Part shown: in pieces, positions 1 to 6,096 of the stretch
How the letters are laid out: the number at the start of each line of letters is the position of its first letter
Numbering within the stretch: position 1 is the first letter of the stretch
The notes under the pieces: model-generated
The model's input: only the letters and a program-made list of their open reading frames with translations
The model's database searches: none
Told to the model about the DNA's origin: nothing
Source of the DNA: Bacteroidales bacterium
Lineage (GTDB): Bacteria; Bacteroidota; Bacteroidia; Bacteroidales; JAAUTT01
DNA: 15,972 nt
Direction of reading: 5' to 3'
Assembly: GCA_025350365.1 (NCBI GenBank)
Contig: JANXXY010000369.1
Span: 1 to 15,972 of the forward strand
Position numbers and translations under genes: made by a program

Positions 1-530
1 TGAGGTTGAGCCGGGTGACGGATAATATCGATAAACCGATCCTCGGTTTGCGCCCATTTTAGGATGATGTATGGTCTGCTTTTCTTTTGAAACGTAAAAA
101 ATCGTTTGTTTATTTCAGATCCTTCGTTTACCAAAACTTCGGTGATAACTTCAACACCTGCATTGCGAAGTTTTTCAATGCCTTTGCCTTTTACAAGACG
201 GTTGGAATCGATATTTGAAATGACCACTCTAGGAATTTTATACTGAATAATAGCATCCGTACATGGTGGAGTTTTACCAAAATGGGAACAAGGTTCGAGG
301 TTGGCATAAAGTGTTGATTCCGACAGCAAACTTTTATCAATTACTGAGTTGATCGCATTTATTTCGGCATGTGCGTCTCCATATTTTTGATGGTATCCTT
401 CGCCAATAATTTTATCATTATAAACAATAACTGACCCAACCATAGGGTTTGGAGCCACATTGCCAATGCCAAGCTTTGCAAGTTCAAAGCATCGTAACAT
501 ATAAAAATCGTGAGTTGTGTTCGTTTGCAT
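1..530 (-). CDS. ribD: Riboflavin biosynthesis protein RibD, N-terminal part (cut by window edge)
   Basis: RibD deaminates and then reduces the pyrimidine intermediate of riboflavin synthesis in the cytosol. About 176 codons are visible, read leftward from the ATG at 530, with no stop before the window edge. The N-terminal deaminase domain is clear: a VAPNPMVGSV segment (residues 25-34), the zinc/catalytic HAE motif at 54-56, and the second zinc motif, EPC at 79-81 followed by TPPC ending at C90. From about residue 150, RPYIILKWAQT matches the start of the reductase domain, so this is probably the usual bifunctional enzyme of about 340-350 residues. The ATG at 530 gives the normal N-terminus just before the deaminase fold. 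It diverges from prmC with 35 bp between the two starts, so the promoters must overlap. Identification is firm; only the C-terminus is unseen. Confidence 0.95.
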   Translation of the reverse strand, partial: MQTNTTHDFYMLRCFELAKLGIGNVAPNPMVGSVIVYNDKIIGEGYHQKYGDAHAEINAINSVIDKSLLSESTLYANLEPCSHFGKTPPCTDAIIQYKIPRVVISNIDSNRLVKGKGIEKLRNAGVEVITEVLVNEGSEINKRFFTFQKKSRPYIILKWAQTEDRFIDIIRHPAQP

Positions 531-547
531 TCTATTTTTTACTTTTG
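515..547 (+). promoter_or_regulatory. Candidate Bacteroidota-type promoter of prmC-recX
   Basis: TACTTTTG at 540-547 matches the Bacteroidota -7 consensus TAnnTTTG exactly. A TTG at 515-517 lies 22 bp upstream, close to the expected -33 spacing. Transcription would begin roughly at 551-556, leaving a very short leader before the ATG at 566. This supports 566 as the prmC start rather than the in-frame upstream codon at 449. The call rests only on a consensus match in AT-rich DNA. Confidence 0.4.
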
Positions 548-565
548 ATAAATTTAATTAACCCT

Positions 566-1411
566 ATGACGATCATTGAGGCCTCGAAATATATCAGACA
601 CAAATTAAAGGACTTATATCCTTTACAGGAGATTGATGCCTTTACCGGAATCATATTCAATCATGTGATAAATTACAAACGATTGGATATTCATTTGAAT
701 GCCCAAACTTCAATTTTGCCAGATCATCAATTGCAAATTTACGATATAATTCATCAATTGGAATCCTACCGACCAATTCAATACATTCTTGGTACCACTG
801 AATTTTATGGTTTGAATTTTATGGTTAACAAATCGGTTCTCATTCCCCGTCCCGAAACTGAAGAGCTTGTAGACTGGATCATTAACGATTATAAAGGATT
901 ATCACCCAAAATAATAGATATTGGAACCGGAAGCGGTTGCATTCCGGTTTCTCTGGCTAAAAATTTGCCTGGTTCTCTGATAACAGGGGTTGATATTTCG
1001 TTGGAAGCATTAGAGGTTGCCAAAGAGAATGCTTTATTGAATGATGTACAGGTTAAATTTCTTCCCCTCGATATTTTAGGCAATCATTTTCCGGAATTCA
1101 GTCTGTTTAATGTGATTGTAAGTAATCCTCCTTATATTACTGTGTATCAAAAAGATCGAATGAATAGTAACGTATTGGATTTTGAACCTCATCTGGCGTT
1201 GTTCGTGCCCGAAATCGATCCTTTGATATTTTATAAGGCGATTGCCTTATTTGCAAATAAATATCTTTTGGAAGATGGAAATCTGTATTTCGAAATCAAT
1301 GAGGAACTTTTTCAGGAAACATCTGATGCAATTAAGGAATTGGGGTTTACAACAGAACTTCGAAAAGATATTCATGGGAGGTACAGGATGCTAAAAGCCA
1401 AAAGGATATGA
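566..1411 (+). CDS. prmC: Peptide chain release factor N5-glutamine methyltransferase PrmC
   Basis: PrmC methylates the glutamine of the GGQ motif in release factors RF1 and RF2, using S-adenosylmethionine. The 281-residue product has the family's usual length and order: a helical N-terminal substrate-binding domain (about 1-85), the PrmC-typical IPRPETE at 93-99, the SAM-binding GTGSG at 120-124, the acidic strand end VDIS near 142-145, and the catalytic NPPY at 187-190. An open frame continues upstream to 449, but that extension overlaps ribD on the other strand and adds 39 residues foreign to the family. The ATG at 566 also sits just after a promoter-like TACTTTTG, so I chose it. The stop overlaps the recX start (ATGA at 1408-1411), implying co-transcription and translational coupling. 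Confidence 0.95.
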   Translation: MTIIEASKYIRHKLKDLYPLQEIDAFTGIIFNHVINYKRLDIHLNAQTSILPDHQLQIYDIIHQLESYRPIQYILGTTEFYGLNFMVNKSVLIPRPETEELVDWIINDYKGLSPKIIDIGTGSGCIPVSLAKNLPGSLITGVDISLEALEVAKENALLNDVQVKFLPLDILGNHFPEFSLFNVIVSNPPYITVYQKDRMNSNVLDFEPHLALFVPEIDPLIFYKAIALFANKYLLEDGNLYFEINEELFQETSDAIKELGFTTELRKDIHGRYRMLKAKRI

Positions 1412-1854
1412 CAAAGAATGAGGCTCTTTCCAAAGCTATGAAATTGTGTAGTATAAAGGAATATGCACCTGTGGAAATCGAGCAAAAATTAATTGATTGG
1501 GGTGTTTCAGAAAATATTATCATTGAGATTATAACCGATCTTACCAAAGAAAAGTTTCTCGATGAATTTCGTATGGCTCGTTACTTTACCAACGATAAAC
1601 TTCGATTTAATAAATGGGGGAAAATAAAAATCAAATTTATGCTTCAGCAGAAAAAAATTTGCAGAGAAGCAATTGCTGAGGCTATGGAGCAAATTTCAGA
1701 TTTAGAATATATTGCTATACTAAAAGCAGAGTTAACAAAAAAGCGGAAATCCATAAAGGAAACAGACGATTACAAAGTGAAAGCAAAGCTATTTCAGTTT
1801 GCATCCGGCCGGGGTTTTGAGGCAGATGTCATTTATAAGTTGTTGGATAAATGA
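1408..1854 (+). CDS. recX: Regulatory protein RecX
   Basis: RecX binds RecA filaments and limits their extension. The 148-residue protein has the family pattern of three-helix repeats: an N-terminal repeat with IKEYAPVEIEQKLIDWGV (about residues 15-32), a middle repeat with DEFRMARYFTNDKLRFNKWG (51-70) followed by KIKFMLQQKKI, and a C-terminal repeat ending KLFQFASGRGF..DVIYKLL. WG, KI..ML and the terminal RGF..D are the most diagnostic parts. Its length is typical of short RecX proteins. It overlaps prmC by 4 nt and is the last gene of that transcript. No recA is in the window, so the pairing with prmC is positional rather than functional. No clear terminator follows directly. Confidence 0.9.
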   Translation: MTKNEALSKAMKLCSIKEYAPVEIEQKLIDWGVSENIIIEIITDLTKEKFLDEFRMARYFTNDKLRFNKWGKIKIKFMLQQKKICREAIAEAMEQISDLEYIAILKAELTKKRKSIKETDDYKVKAKLFQFASGRGFEADVIYKLLDK

Positions 1855-1927
1855 ATATTTAAGAAGTCTTTCATTTCGAATGATTAGCCGTTTTTGTTTG
1901 ATTTCAATATATCAAATTGATAGAAAT

Positions 1928-1941
1928 GGTGAATATTCACC
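1928..1941. repeat. Perfect 14-bp palindrome GGTGAATATTCACC
   Basis: The sequence GGTGAATATTCACC reads identically on both strands. Its half-site GGTGAA recurs in the stem at 2106-2127. It could be a binding site for a dimeric regulator or a relic of a mobile element. Nothing adjacent decides between these. Confidence 0.5.
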
Positions 1942-2069
1942 TCGTATGCAGTTAGCGTGGTTAAGTTGGCAGGATGTGTTCATTTGCCCGATTTTGATTT
2001 GTCATAATCGTAATGCTGAATATACTGAATATGGTTGTACGACAAACTTCGTATAAAAAGCAAAAGTTG

Positions 2070-2155
2070 AGGTTGGACTTTATTATGACAAATATAAGCT
2101 ATAAAGGGTGAATTTTGTCGTTCACCCCTTGATAACCTGATTATTAGTTCAACCT
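2070..2155. repeat. Nested inverted repeat / possible structured RNA element
   Basis: Outer arms at 2070-2079 (AGGTTGGACT) and 2146-2155 (AGTTCAACCT) pair over 10 positions, with one G-U wobble. They enclose an inner stem GGGTGAA/TTCACCC (2106-2112/2121-2127). The inner loop contains TTTGTC (2114-2119), complementary to GACAAA at 2087-2092, so a pseudoknot is possible. There is no T-run after the inner stem on the plus strand, so it does not look like a normal terminator of recX. Confidence 0.4.
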
Positions 2156-2198
2156 AAAAATAAAATAATAATTGCTAATTTTGTTAAAAATGATAAGT

Positions 2199-2369
2199 AT
2201 GGTAACCACTATAAAAAAGGGTGCTTCAAAAGAAGAAATCAACTTCTTACTTGAATCGCATCATAAAAGAAGTCAAAAAGGTATTGATATAAAAAAATAT
2301 TGTGGAGTACTTCATCTTAAAGTGGATCCATTAGAAATGCAAAAAAAATGGCGTGATGAATGGGAATAA
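2199..2369 (+). CDS. Small antitoxin-like protein, partner of a PIN-domain (VapC-type) toxin
   Basis: This 56-residue charged protein starts MVTTIKKGASKEE and ends DPLEMQKKWRDEWE. From memory, this pattern (IKKG.SKEEI, then K-YCG, then LK-DPLE-QKK-RDEWE) is shared by small Bacteroidota proteins encoded directly before PIN-domain toxins, where they act as antitoxins and DNA-binding autoregulators. I chose the ATG at 2199 because the family begins MxTTIKKG; an in-frame ATG at 2190 and a TTG at 2172 would only add residues. Its last codons overlap the remnant toxin start at 2356 by 14 nt, the normal layout of a coupled toxin-antitoxin operon. The reading frame is intact while its partner is not. 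Family assignment rests on remembered pattern, not a search. Confidence 0.65.
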   Translation: MVTTIKKGASKEEINFLLESHHKRSQKGIDIKKYCGVLHLKVDPLEMQKKWRDEWE

Positions 2370-2442
2370 TCTATTGTTAATAACAGCAGATAAAGTATTT
2401 AAAAAGGTTGAGACCCTTGCCTTAATTGATTACGAAAAATAA
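2356..2442 (+). pseudogene. Collapsed PIN-domain toxin (VapC-like) with the central domain deleted
   Basis: A 28-codon frame, MNGNNLLLITADKVFKK then VETLALIDYEK, begins inside the antitoxin's last codons. The first residues look like the start of Bacteroidota VapC toxins, which often begin M-G-x-x-LLLDTN. The rest looks like their C-terminal end, where a L-TAD-x-x-F motif with the last acidic metal ligand is followed by a strand such as L-LI-YE. About 100 residues expected between them, including the DTN motif and the other acidic residues, are absent, yet the two ends are joined in frame. I read this as an internal deletion joining similar L-L-rich segments. It cannot be an active nuclease. 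The start and end similarities are visible; the deletion history is inferred. Confidence 0.6.
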
Positions 2443-2467
2443 TCCATCAACACAAAAAATTTGAACT

Positions 2468-3340
2468 TTACAAGGATCCCAGCCCCAAAAGTCCGTAAAA
2501 CGTATATTCCACATCGGGTTTGATATCGTAAGTAGTGGAGAGAAATCCTCCTTTGAAATATAAATCATCAATAAAAACCATACATTGGGGTTTTATCAAC
2601 CTGATATCGGCATTGAGGAAATTTAATGCATACAAAGCAACTGCTGTCGACAATAGATCTTCAGTCGATGTTTTTTGAAGCGCTACAAAGCCGCCTCCAT
2701 TACGGTAAAACGAAAGCAATTTCTCCTTCAATGGTGGAGACTTTTTACCTGAAGTTTCCATTAGAATTGCGATGGCTGCTAACACGGGGCAGGGAATCTC
2801 TCTTTCAAAACTGATAGGTTTATATTGGTGGATGAGACGCCACATGCCTACAAAACCCTCAAGGTAGTAAAGAGCTAGTATTCCCAGAAAACTGATGTAT
2901 TCCGGATGACCATTCGTTTTCGTTCGTATTACGTCAGATACTTGGTTTTTTAATTTCTGCGAGGTAGTATCGAAACTAAAGAGTCTGGCATATAGGATGG
3001 CTCCACAAAAGAGGTCAACTCCATTAAGGTTGTTTCCCGAGACTGCAATTTTTACATACTTTTTTAATGGTTCGTTAACCTCTTTGATGTTTAAGGCTTC
3101 AGCAACCAAATAACCGAACAATGAATAATAGATATCGCATTTACCTGCACGGTCGGAAAAACCACCTTCGGGCGTTTGTTTATCTATGATGAAGAACCGT
3201 ATCTCATTCACCATATCAGGATCAAGCATAGAAATTGAATTCTGTAACACCGATTCAATCGATTTTGCCTGAATCTTTTTTAATGTACGCGAAGCTGCAA
3301 GTTTATAGAAAGTCTTTAAAAATTTTACCCAAAATTTCAT
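2468..3340 (-). CDS. Prenyltransferase/terpene-cyclase-like alpha-alpha toroid protein
   Basis: This 290-residue soluble protein resembles the beta subunit of protein prenyltransferases and related cyclases, which fold as a toroid of helix pairs. Repeat signatures are a GGF turn at 59-61 within QTPEGGFSDRAGKCDIYYSLFGYL, GGGF at 215-217/218 followed by TEDLLSTAVALYALNFL, and GGF at 264-266. The C-terminus DVEYTFYGLLGLGSL (276-290) aligns with the D-x-x-H-T-x-x-G-x-x-GL-S end of these enzymes, but the zinc-binding His position holds Tyr279. I see no D-x-C zinc pair (only VDLFC at 108-112) and no DxDD cyclase motif. It is therefore probably a noncanonical member that binds or cyclises a prenyl chain. 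Its start overlaps the polyprenyl synthase gene by 38 nt in another frame, so the substrate is probably that enzyme's product (inference). Confidence 0.65.
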   Translation of the reverse strand: MKFWVKFLKTFYKLAASRTLKKIQAKSIESVLQNSISMLDPDMVNEIRFFIIDKQTPEGGFSDRAGKCDIYYSLFGYLVAEALNIKEVNEPLKKYVKIAVSGNNLNGVDLFCGAILYARLFSFDTTSQKLKNQVSDVIRTKTNGHPEYISFLGILALYYLEGFVGMWRLIHQYKPISFEREIPCPVLAAIAILMETSGKKSPPLKEKLLSFYRNGGGFVALQKTSTEDLLSTAVALYALNFLNADIRLIKPQCMVFIDDLYFKGGFLSTTYDIKPDVEYTFYGLLGLGSL

Positions 3341-4916
3341 GCAATGCTAATTTAAGACCCATGTTTTCGATAAGTTCAAGACATAATTTTGCGTCTTTTA
3401 AGTATTTGTTAAGTAAAATTTCTGTTTCTTTTTGAATGTTGTGTTGAAGAATTAATTCGTATATCACGTGGAAATTACCCGTTTCAAATGCAGTTTGTAT
3501 TTGCTCCTTTTCAAGCTGGGAGCTCCTTTGGTATAATAACGAAAGTAAAACTGAAAACTTTCGTTTTTCGATGTCTCCTTTGTCTCCTTGAAAATCTTGC
3601 AGATCGTCTTTCAGCTGATAAGCAATGCCAATGTTATAGCAAAACCTGTCCAAAGTATCGAGTATATTTTTATCAGCTCCGCCCATGGTTGCTCCGAGTA
3701 AAATGGAAACCTTGAAGGCCGCAGCTGTTTTATTTTCAAATACGTTCAGCATTTCATCTATTGAAAGTATTATGTTGTCGCGAATGGAAATTAGTTCAGC
3801 GCCTTGACCGATCGTAAGATTTTTGTGCCCTTGCGAAATAACCTTTATGCTGTTGCAGATGATATCTGTTGGTAAATCGCTTTCGGCAATTAATCGATAC
3901 CCTTCGCCCAGGAGGAAATCTCCGGCATTTATCGCAACTGCCATACCATATTGTGCATGAATGGTTTCCTTGCCATAGCGGGTGTCGTCGTTATCTTCAA
4001 TATCGTCGTGAATTAGGGATGCCTTATGGAAGCATTCAACTGATAAGGCAAGACGATTCAAAATGATACTATTGGGATATTTACAAAATGCCTCGTACGT
4101 CAATACTGCCAAAAAGGGTCTTAAACGCTGGCCTCCGGATAGGAGAGACTCTAATGCAATTTGCTGTGTTTTGTTTTGTGATGGTCCGAAGAACCGAAAC
4201 AATTGCTTCTCTTCGAAGATGGACGACGTTTTGTTCCGCAGATGATTCAGATTAAGAAGACGAATATTCTCGTTTTCACGGAAGTGGTATATTTCTTCTT
4301 TGATCCATTCCGAATCGGCATGGGTATCCTGGCATCCGCATGTTAATAAAGGAATTCCTATGCCCGGGATGGAATATTTGCTTACCGATGCAAACATTTT
4401 TTGCAGAACCTCCATGCAGCCTACACCAATAATGGCATCTACTTTACCGCTTTCAATCAGTTTTGTGGTAACGGTTGTACCCTCGGTAACTAATGCCACA
4501 TAGCCAAGATTTTCAGCTTCGCGCAAAAATCCCGAGATAGAGCATTTTCCACATTCTCTGCACAAAAGGCCTAACTCATCCAGTTCAGCTTTGCAGTGCG
4601 CCATATTTTTGAGGCATTGAGGAAGCAACAGAATTCGCCGGTTGAAAGGCACCGCCCCAACAACCGTTCGCCAAATGGAGTTGCCACAACAAACCATAAT
4701 GAAAGCCCTGTATTTTTCATCCCAACAATGCATTTTAATGAGCATTCCGGCATAGTTATCGAGTGCTTCAAACGATATTGGAGGCATTATTTCGTTCTGT
4801 CGAAAATATTTTTCTACCTGATTTCGAATGTCATTCCGGATGTCCTTTTCGTTTGGTACCAGCAGGGTTATTATCGATTTATCCATTCTTCCATAGTGTG
4901 TATTACTCTTATCCAT
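3303..4916 (-). CDS. DUF116 domain fused to trans-polyprenyl diphosphate synthase
   Basis: This is a 537-residue two-domain protein. Residues about 50-210 match DUF116: LLLPQCLKN (96-104), a cysteine cluster C108, C119, C122, C125, then VTEGTTVT and AIIGVGCMEVL (161-171), with C193 and C195 further on. The cysteines suggest a metal or Fe-S site. Residues about 235-537 are an IspA/IspB-type synthase that condenses isopentenyl diphosphate onto allylic diphosphates. It shows GQRLRP at 262-267, the first aspartate motif DDxxxxD at 304-310, and the second, DDLQD, at 437-441, so it should be active. The residue five positions before the first motif is Ala299, as in longer-chain synthases, suggesting a product longer than C15. 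The start at 4916 overlaps the radical SAM stop by 8 nt; an in-frame ATG at 4886 is an alternative. The fusion partner is functionally unknown. Confidence 0.8.
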   Translation of the reverse strand: MDKSNTHYGRMDKSIITLLVPNEKDIRNDIRNQVEKYFRQNEIMPPISFEALDNYAGMLIKMHCWDEKYRAFIMVCCGNSIWRTVVGAVPFNRRILLLPQCLKNMAHCKAELDELGLLCRECGKCSISGFLREAENLGYVALVTEGTTVTTKLIESGKVDAIIGVGCMEVLQKMFASVSKYSIPGIGIPLLTCGCQDTHADSEWIKEEIYHFRENENIRLLNLNHLRNKTSSIFEEKQLFRFFGPSQNKTQQIALESLLSGGQRLRPFLAVLTYEAFCKYPNSIILNRLALSVECFHKASLIHDDIEDNDDTRYGKETIHAQYGMAVAINAGDFLLGEGYRLIAESDLPTDIICNSIKVISQGHKNLTIGQGAELISIRDNIILSIDEMLNVFENKTAAAFKVSILLGATMGGADKNILDTLDRFCYNIGIAYQLKDDLQDFQGDKGDIEKRKFSVLLSLLYQRSSQLEKEQIQTAFETGNFHVIYELILQHNIQKETEILLNKYLKDAKLCLELIENMGLKLALHEILGKIFKDFL

Positions 4917-6087
4917 ATGCGCCTAACCCAAAAAAAGCACGTTTTTTGGCCATCCTGTATATCCAATGTTTTTCGGGAATGACGATAGAGGAACCATGAC
5001 TCGCAATTTTAGGCGCTATTGCTAATTTCTCTAATAAATCAGGGCGGTTTGATGTATTGATTGCCTCGTGATCAATAGCAAACTGTGTAAGCCAGGCAGC
5101 ATCTTCCATTAGGATACAGCCCTTAGTCTTTTCAGAAATATCGTGCTTAAAAGCTTTCAGAAAGTCGGAATTCTCATATATTTCTTTTAATGACTGACCG
5201 TTGATACGATCTTTCGACAATTGAATTACGGGGCAAGGTTCTATGTTTCCCGATGGGTTAATGTGGTGGCTTAATCCTTCGGCTGCGGGACAGAATGGTT
5301 CTCCATTTGCTGCCCAGTAAGAATCAATAAGAACCAACGAATATTTTGTTCGTCCTTCTACCAAAAATTGCCGTAGCCGGTTAATTTCTTTTAACGATAA
5401 AGCCAGTTCATAATGCGGATTTTCTCCGGATGGCCGATAAATATAGTACCATAAATAGATCACACCATTATTAATAAGCATGTTGATAAACTCATCAGAC
5501 AGCGCCATTTCGATGTTCGATTTGCAAACACTAATGGCGACTCCTGTAACAAGTTTGTGTTTTGTAGCCACAACAATGGCTTGTTGGGTTCGTTGATAAA
5601 CCCGGGCGCTTCCGCGGCGTATATCAGCTACCAGCTCATCTCCCTCAAAACTAATGAGTGGACTAACATTGGCCAATTGACGGAGATTTTCGGCAACTTC
5701 ATCTGTCAGCAAGGTTCCATTTGTAAAAAGCTGGAAATAACAATCAGGATGTGCTTTGAAAATTTCAAACAACGATTTGTACATCAATGGTTCGCCTCCC
5801 AATATCCCGAAAAAATACGATCCATATTTTTTACTGTCAGCAATTATTTTATTAATTCCAACAATATCAAGACTTTCCGGTTTTCCTGCTTTGGTAATCC
5901 AACAACCCTGACAGCTTAAGTTACAATCGTTTGTAACCGAGATGAACTGAAAAGCAGGAAATAGTTCGCCTCGATTTTTGCGTTTTTGAAATTTTTGGAA
6001 ACCCAATAGTCCCTTCCATCCCATATTGAAGGCAAATTTCCAAAGGCAGGTGCGATCTATTCTTGCGATATTTTTCAGTAATGGCAT
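4909..6087 (-). CDS. Radical SAM protein with SPASM-like C-terminal cysteines
   Basis: This 392-residue protein contains the radical SAM cluster motif CNLSCQGC (C55, C59, C62) after a beta strand FQFISVTNDC, then the SAM-binding GGEP at 97-100, and FTNGTLL at 121-127. A C-terminal region carries C266, C285 and C324 in the context FCPAAEGLSHHINPSGNIEPCP, typical of SPASM/twitch auxiliary Fe-S binding. Such enzymes generate a 5'-deoxyadenosyl radical to modify peptides, lipids or small molecules. It lies between an Fe-S electron carrier (9 bp upstream) and a polyprenyl synthase (8-nt overlap). An isoprenoid or lipid substrate, reduced by the neighbouring ferredoxin, is therefore my best guess. 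There is no precursor peptide gene nearby to suggest RiPP maturation. Enzyme class is sure; the reaction is unknown. Confidence 0.85.
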   Translation of the reverse strand: MPLLKNIARIDRTCLWKFAFNMGWKGLLGFQKFQKRKNRGELFPAFQFISVTNDCNLSCQGCWITKAGKPESLDIVGINKIIADSKKYGSYFFGILGGEPLMYKSLFEIFKAHPDCYFQLFTNGTLLTDEVAENLRQLANVSPLISFEGDELVADIRRGSARVYQRTQQAIVVATKHKLVTGVAISVCKSNIEMALSDEFINMLINNGVIYLWYYIYRPSGENPHYELALSLKEINRLRQFLVEGRTKYSLVLIDSYWAANGEPFCPAAEGLSHHINPSGNIEPCPVIQLSKDRINGQSLKEIYENSDFLKAFKHDISEKTKGCILMEDAAWLTQFAIDHEAINTSNRPDLLEKLAIAPKIASHGSSIVIPEKHWIYRMAKKRAFFGLGAYG

Positions 6088-6096
6088 GTATGTTTA

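Larger units (their letters stand above)
1855..2198. other. Gene-free gap between recX and the antitoxin, rich in short inverted repeats
   Basis: I see no convincing gene in these 344 bp. The only long frame overlaps recX and has no recognisable composition. The stretch holds several perfect short inverted repeats: a 14-bp palindrome at 1928-1941, CGATT/AATCG at 1989-1993/2006-2010, TACGA/TCGTA at 2038-2042/2049-2053, and GGGTGAA/TTCACCC at 2106-2112/2121-2127. Just before the antitoxin, TAATTTTG at 2176-2183 matches the TAnnTTTG -7 element, but I see no -33 partner and it would leave almost no leader. Confidence 0.5.

Noticed and set aside
449..565. Upstream in-frame extension of prmC to 449
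   Set aside because: It overlaps ribD on the opposite strand, adds 39 residues not expected in PrmC, and a promoter-like TACTTTTG lies between it and the ATG at 566.
1799..2056. 85-codon plus-strand frame overlapping the end of recX
   Set aside because: A fifth of it is in the wrong frame of recX, it has no recognisable motif and no start context, and the remainder covers the palindrome-rich gap.
2038..2190. Possible integron attC site next to a toxin-antitoxin cassette
   Set aside because: The inverted repeats do not carry the required RYYYAAC and GTTRRRY core sites at their ends, and no integrase or second cassette is visible.
4596..4999. Plus-strand frames of 78-128 codons opposite the DUF116-synthase and radical SAM genes
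   Set aside because: They are antisense to well-supported coding sequence with clear motifs and have no family resemblance.
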